Shown here piece by piece: positions 13,901 through 15,653 of a stretch of 15,653 nt of DNA. Within the stretch, counting starts at the first letter, position 1. Each line of letters begins with the position of its first letter. The notes under the pieces were generated by a model that was given only the letters and a program-made list of their open reading frames with translations, was not told the origin of the DNA and ran no database searches. The position numbers and the translations under genes were made by a program. Source of the DNA: RYN-433 sp036558265 (GTDB taxonomy: Bacteria > Planctomycetota > Phycisphaerae > Tepidisphaerales > Tepidisphaeraceae); NCBI GenBank assembly GCA_036558265.1, contig DATBFY010000519.1, forward strand, positions 1-15,653, in the 5' to 3' direction.

Positions 13901-15122
13901 CGGAGGTTGTGTTCGCCTGATCGAGGTGGACCTTGCCGACCGACAGCCCGCCCTCCGTGCTCATCTTGACCGGCTGGGTTGCCGGGTTGACGCTCGGGTC
14001 TTTCGAGAACGACCGCCCGAGGTTCCCGAACTGCGCCCAGCGCCCCGAATGTACGGGGCTGCGATCGTTGGCGTAGACGACGTGACACGCCGAGCAGCCG
14101 GACGAGCGGTAATCGCCCGGATGGTCGTTCGTGCCCATGAAGTTGAGCGTCGGGTCGAGCAGTCGCGTCTTCTGCAGGCCGATGTTCACCGGATCGGTGC
14201 GAAGGTCGGTCCCCGTCCCGCGGACCGAGAGTTTTACGTCCGGTCGTCCCGGATCTTCGAGCGAGTTGGGGACGCCGACGACGGGCCGCGCCTTCCCGCC
14301 CCGTTCGAACACGCGCAACAGGTTGCCCGGTTGGCTGATCTCCCAGCGCATCAGCGGCCACAACTCAACGAGCAGTCCATTCCGCTCGACCTGCCGCGTC
14401 GTCGGCACAGTGGTCGGCCGAACGAGCGCCGCCGACCCGTCCGGCGCGTAACCTTCGCCGAAGATCGCCGTCCGCCTATCGACGCTGCCATTGTTGTAAA
14501 ACGCCGCCTGCCAGAGCATCGCTCCGTGCGCCATCATCGAGGTCGGCACGTCTCGCACCTGTTCCGCGTGGCAACCGGCGCAGGCGACCTGGGCCGCGCG
14601 CAGATCGCCCGGATTCACGAAGCGCACGAAGTCCGGCGATTCGACCAGCGTCGCCGTCGTCGCAAGCTGCGGGTTGGCGGAATTGGCCCACAAATCCTTG
14701 TTCCGCGGCTGCACGTGGGCCGCCAGCATGTACGTGCGGAACTTCGGGTCGCTGCGCGAGAGGTTCTCCGGCACGTCGATGTCATGCCGCCCGCCGTGGC
14801 AATCCACGCACGCCAGTCGCACCGCCGTCTCGTGCATCGTGTGCGAATCAGTCTGGCCATGACAGACCAGGCAGGAGCGCGAGAACGCGCGGACTTCCTC
14901 AGCGTCCGGCCGCCCCGTCCCCGAAGGAGCAGGTGGGAAGCTGAACCCGAGCAGCCTGGCCGTCTGCGTGGTCGGGACCGTCGTCGCCGACCACATCGTG
15001 TTCACCGGCTCGGCCGACTTGATCGACGCGCGTTCCTGGCAGGAAACCAGAGCGACGGCCAGCACCACCGATCCGGCGACGATCACGGCGAGAGAGAGCG
15101 GCGTGCGTTTCATGATCGACAT
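10956..15122 (-). CDS. Decaheme c-type cytochrome lipoprotein with C-terminal LVIVD beta-propeller
   Basis: A 1388-residue exported protein. Residues 1-28 are a signal peptide with a hydrophobic core ending in a lipobox LVSC (C28), so the mature protein should be a lipoprotein; Gln at +2 fits outer-membrane sorting. Ten CxxCH heme c motifs begin at C84, C105, C181, C343, C424, C598, C625, C760, C771 and C877. The pair at 760/771 has only six residues between motifs. From about 970 to 1285 come repeats of the type YAYVADGRNGLYVL or YAYVAGGKDGLHIIDIERPE, recognisable as LVIVD repeats that form a beta-propeller. A run of four histidines (964-967) marks the junction. The last 35 residues are Ala/Pro/Thr-rich. 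The ATG at 15122 is used; another in frame at 15113 (MKRTPLS) is also possible. It follows an outer-membrane barrel gene, suggesting periplasmic or surface electron transfer. Heme count and architecture are read directly; the electron partner is unknown. Confidence 0.9.
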   Translation of the reverse strand: MSIMKRTPLSLAVIVAGSVVLAVALVSCQERASIKSAEPVNTMWSATTVPTTQTARLLGFSFPPAPSGTGRPDAEEVRAFSRSCLVCHGQTDSHTMHETAVRLACVDCHGGRHDIDVPENLSRSDPKFRTYMLAAHVQPRNKDLWANSANPQLATTATLVESPDFVRFVNPGDLRAAQVACAGCHAEQVRDVPTSMMAHGAMLWQAAFYNNGSVDRRTAIFGEGYAPDGSAALVRPTTVPTTRQVERNGLLVELWPLMRWEISQPGNLLRVFERGGKARPVVGVPNSLEDPGRPDVKLSVRGTGTDLRTDPVNIGLQKTRLLDPTLNFMGTNDHPGDYRSSGCSACHVVYANDRSPVHSGRWAQFGNLGRSFSKDPSVNPATQPVKMSTEGGLSVGKVHLDQANTTSGHPIEHKFVRAMPTSTCIVCHVHPGTNVLNSYLGFMWWDNESDAQFMYPKQQRYPTSEDEFRTQIHNPEGSAVRGLWSNLYPGAQDHTGNAAPADFLQQLGTPEFNQRLQRVQFADFHGHGWVFRAVFKQDRHGNLLDHRGEIVKDLNATTMRQGIDYAPGPVDRNAKPAPPPDNVPVHLKDIHLEKGMQCVDCHFSQDSHGDGNLYGETRNAVMIECVDCHGDVDRESNILRYLKDTRARNADDFVAAAFTGNAAPKNPTPEQIAGRKTFLRTRFEEDGGKLWQKSALDPQKGWYVSQTSRLNPNGTPGEKAGAYAHTIRRDDKTWGAPPAAGDEQKDPSLRLAHASSTMTCYACHSSWNTSCFGCHLPQRANQRKPMLHNEGTITRNYTNYNYQTLRDDVYMLGIDSSVKGNKVVPIRSACAVMVSSQDAARQSLYTQQQTVSAEGFAGTAFSPYFPHTVRATETKQCADCHVSKDKDGLVDNNAIMAQLLLQGTNSVNFIGKWAWVAEGNGGLEAVQVTEATEPQAVIGSTLHKWAYPDFYAAHQKRGQELAEHHHHDGTVLDVQLRGEYLYAACGSDGFIAYDVANIDNKGFSERIITAPVSPLGQRFYVRSRYATSICSPSTLAIDPTRQHRPENQEQPIHPLYAYLYLTDAQEGLIVIGNPLDEKRNKAGVATLLDGDPDNNFLQRALTFNPGGLLKGARHMALHGHHAYVSCDAGVVVLDLDNPLQPRVVTTLSNFSQPRRVAFQFRYAFVIDTKGLHVLDVTDIEKPRSTGASPVLPLADARDIYLCRTYAYVAGGKDGLHIIDIERPEKPTLVQTFNADGKLNDTTAIRTGMTNSSLYAYVADGRNGLYVLQLTSPDDNPTYMGFSPRPQPHVIAHHKTRGPALAISEGLDRDRAVDEAGHQLSVFGRRGARPFTLAEMQRLYLKDAQLFTVSNTPATEPLKTAAAAPATTPASQPATPPRPRTGIPPRRPR
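11553..11571. repeat. Palindromic REP-like element inside the propeller coding sequence
   Basis: CACGGGCG (11553-11560) and CGCCCGTG (11564-11571) are perfect 8-bp arms around AGG. On the coding strand the core lies in a longer word, GTAGCACGGGCG...CGCCCGTG, resembling a palindrome I recall as dispersed in planctomycete and other environmental genomes. It encodes residues about 1184-1190 (STGASPV) between two propeller repeats and keeps the frame. Genome-wide copy number is not known from the window. Confidence 0.55.
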
Positions 15123-15209
15123 GACTCACCGCAGGGACGCAGAGGCATCCAAATCCGTTCTCACTCGTCTTCTCCGCGCTCTCTGCGCCTCGGCGGTGAA
15201 CTTCGCCTT
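15123..15209. repeat. Inverted repeat of the CGCAGAG type between barrel and cytochrome genes
   Basis: TCACCGCAGGGACGCAGAGG (15126-15145) and the sequence at 15180-15199, whose complement reads TCACCGCCGAGGCGCAGAG, form imperfect arms of about 19-20 bases (roughly 16 matches) around a 34-base centre. Period-like GCAGAG/GCGGAG words fill the right arm. Such ACCGC-GAG-CGCAGAG words are a familiar dispersed intergenic repeat in environmental bacterial genomes. The element fills nearly all of the 87-base gap. Its left end overlaps GGTGAG, the only possible ribosome site for the cytochrome gene. Confidence 0.6.
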
Positions 15210-15653
15210 TCAGTACGACAACGTGATCCCCATGAACAACGAGTACAGCGTCTGCGAACTGTAAATGTCCTTAAAGCCGTTCCCCGGCGTCAGCGCCGCC
15301 GCGCCGATATTGATGATCGCGTTGTTGTTCAGGAACGGGCGGTACGACACGCCGATCGAGTAATCCAGGCCGATGCTGTGCCCGATCTTGTCATCGTGCA
15401 GCACCTCCTGGATCGCCCGCGTGTCGTCGAACATCAGCCACGACACGTTGGCGATCGCCTTGACCTTAGGCGTGATGTCGAAGTCCACGCCTGCGTTGTA
15501 GATGAACAGTCCCGGGTTGACGAAGTTGGCCTGCCCCTGCTCCTTGCTCGTGCGCAGGTCCGGCAGCAGCGAGTTGCGATTTACCAGCGACACGCCCGTC
15601 CCGGTGAGCAGGATGGCCTGGCGGGTAAACAGGCTCGTGCCGCCACCCGCAAA
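15210..15653 (-). CDS. Outer-membrane beta-barrel protein, C-terminal part
   Basis: The last 147 residues of a gene that enters from the right edge; the frame is open to the window end. The sequence alternates polar and hydrophobic/aromatic residues in short strands divided by polar turns, for example GLFIYNAGVDFDI, VKAIANVSWLMF, HSIGLDYSIGVSYRPF, NAIINIGAAAL and LYSLFMGITLSY. This is the pattern of transmembrane beta-strands in outer-membrane proteins. The last strand ends at an aromatic C-terminal residue (Tyr), as required by the barrel-insertion signal, where Phe is commoner. It is 87 bases upstream of the cytochrome gene on the same strand, so the two may be cotranscribed. It could be the sheath of a porin-cytochrome conduit, or an unrelated channel; no family can be named from this part. 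Confidence 0.7.
   Translation of the reverse strand, partial: FAGGGTSLFTRQAILLTGTGVSLVNRNSLLPDLRTSKEQGQANFVNPGLFIYNAGVDFDITPKVKAIANVSWLMFDDTRAIQEVLHDDKIGHSIGLDYSIGVSYRPFLNNNAIINIGAAALTPGNGFKDIYSSQTLYSLFMGITLSY

Overview
The window is a GC-rich chromosomal stretch from a Gram-negative, diderm bacterium. Evidence for an outer membrane is an ADP-heptose epimerase-type gene, a lipoprotein signal, and the C-terminal end of an outer-membrane beta-barrel. Weak Shine-Dalgarno sequences, a UdgX gene and a large multiheme cytochrome fused to a propeller would fit an environmental Planctomycetota-like genome. That is a guess; no rRNA or other marker in the window settles it. I see no tRNA, rRNA, CRISPR array, transposase or phage gene.

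Left part (1-2257). The window opens with the N-terminal 59 residues of an FAD-dependent oxidoreductase on the minus strand. It is preceded by about 450 bases without a gene. On the minus strand that gap folds into three successive hairpins, the last followed by a T-run, so it is a candidate small RNA or attenuator leader for the oxidoreductase. Then on the plus strand come a heptose 6-epimerase-like SDR gene (start moved to the GTG at 629) and udgX, a uracil-DNA-binding/glycosylase family gene with the KRRIH signature. The udgX start codon directly follows a perfect 10-bp inverted repeat.

Middle (2273-10949). On the minus strand lie ribokinase (rbsK) downstream of recQ. Divergent from recQ is a small conserved hypothetical gene. 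Convergent with that is a pcm-recG pair on the minus strand. Divergent from pcm is a plus-strand pair: a SAM hydrolase/chlorinase-family gene and a biotin-synthesis aminotransferase (bioA). Thus udgX, recQ and recG (DNA repair) sit within 6.5 kb, and three genes of SAM-linked families (pcm, SAM hydrolase, bioA) lie side by side.

Right part (10956-15653). This is the most unusual region. A 1388-residue predicted lipoprotein on the minus strand carries ten CxxCH heme-binding motifs followed by a beta-propeller of LVIVD-like repeats. Just upstream on the same strand is the last part of an outer-membrane beta-barrel gene, running off the window edge. The pair looks like a porin/cytochrome module for moving electrons across or onto the outer membrane. 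Two palindromic, REP-like elements occur here: one in the gap between the two genes, and one inside the propeller coding sequence.

Long open frames opposite the real genes (for example 2736-5285 plus and 5987-7618 plus) are shadows caused by the high GC content and were left out.
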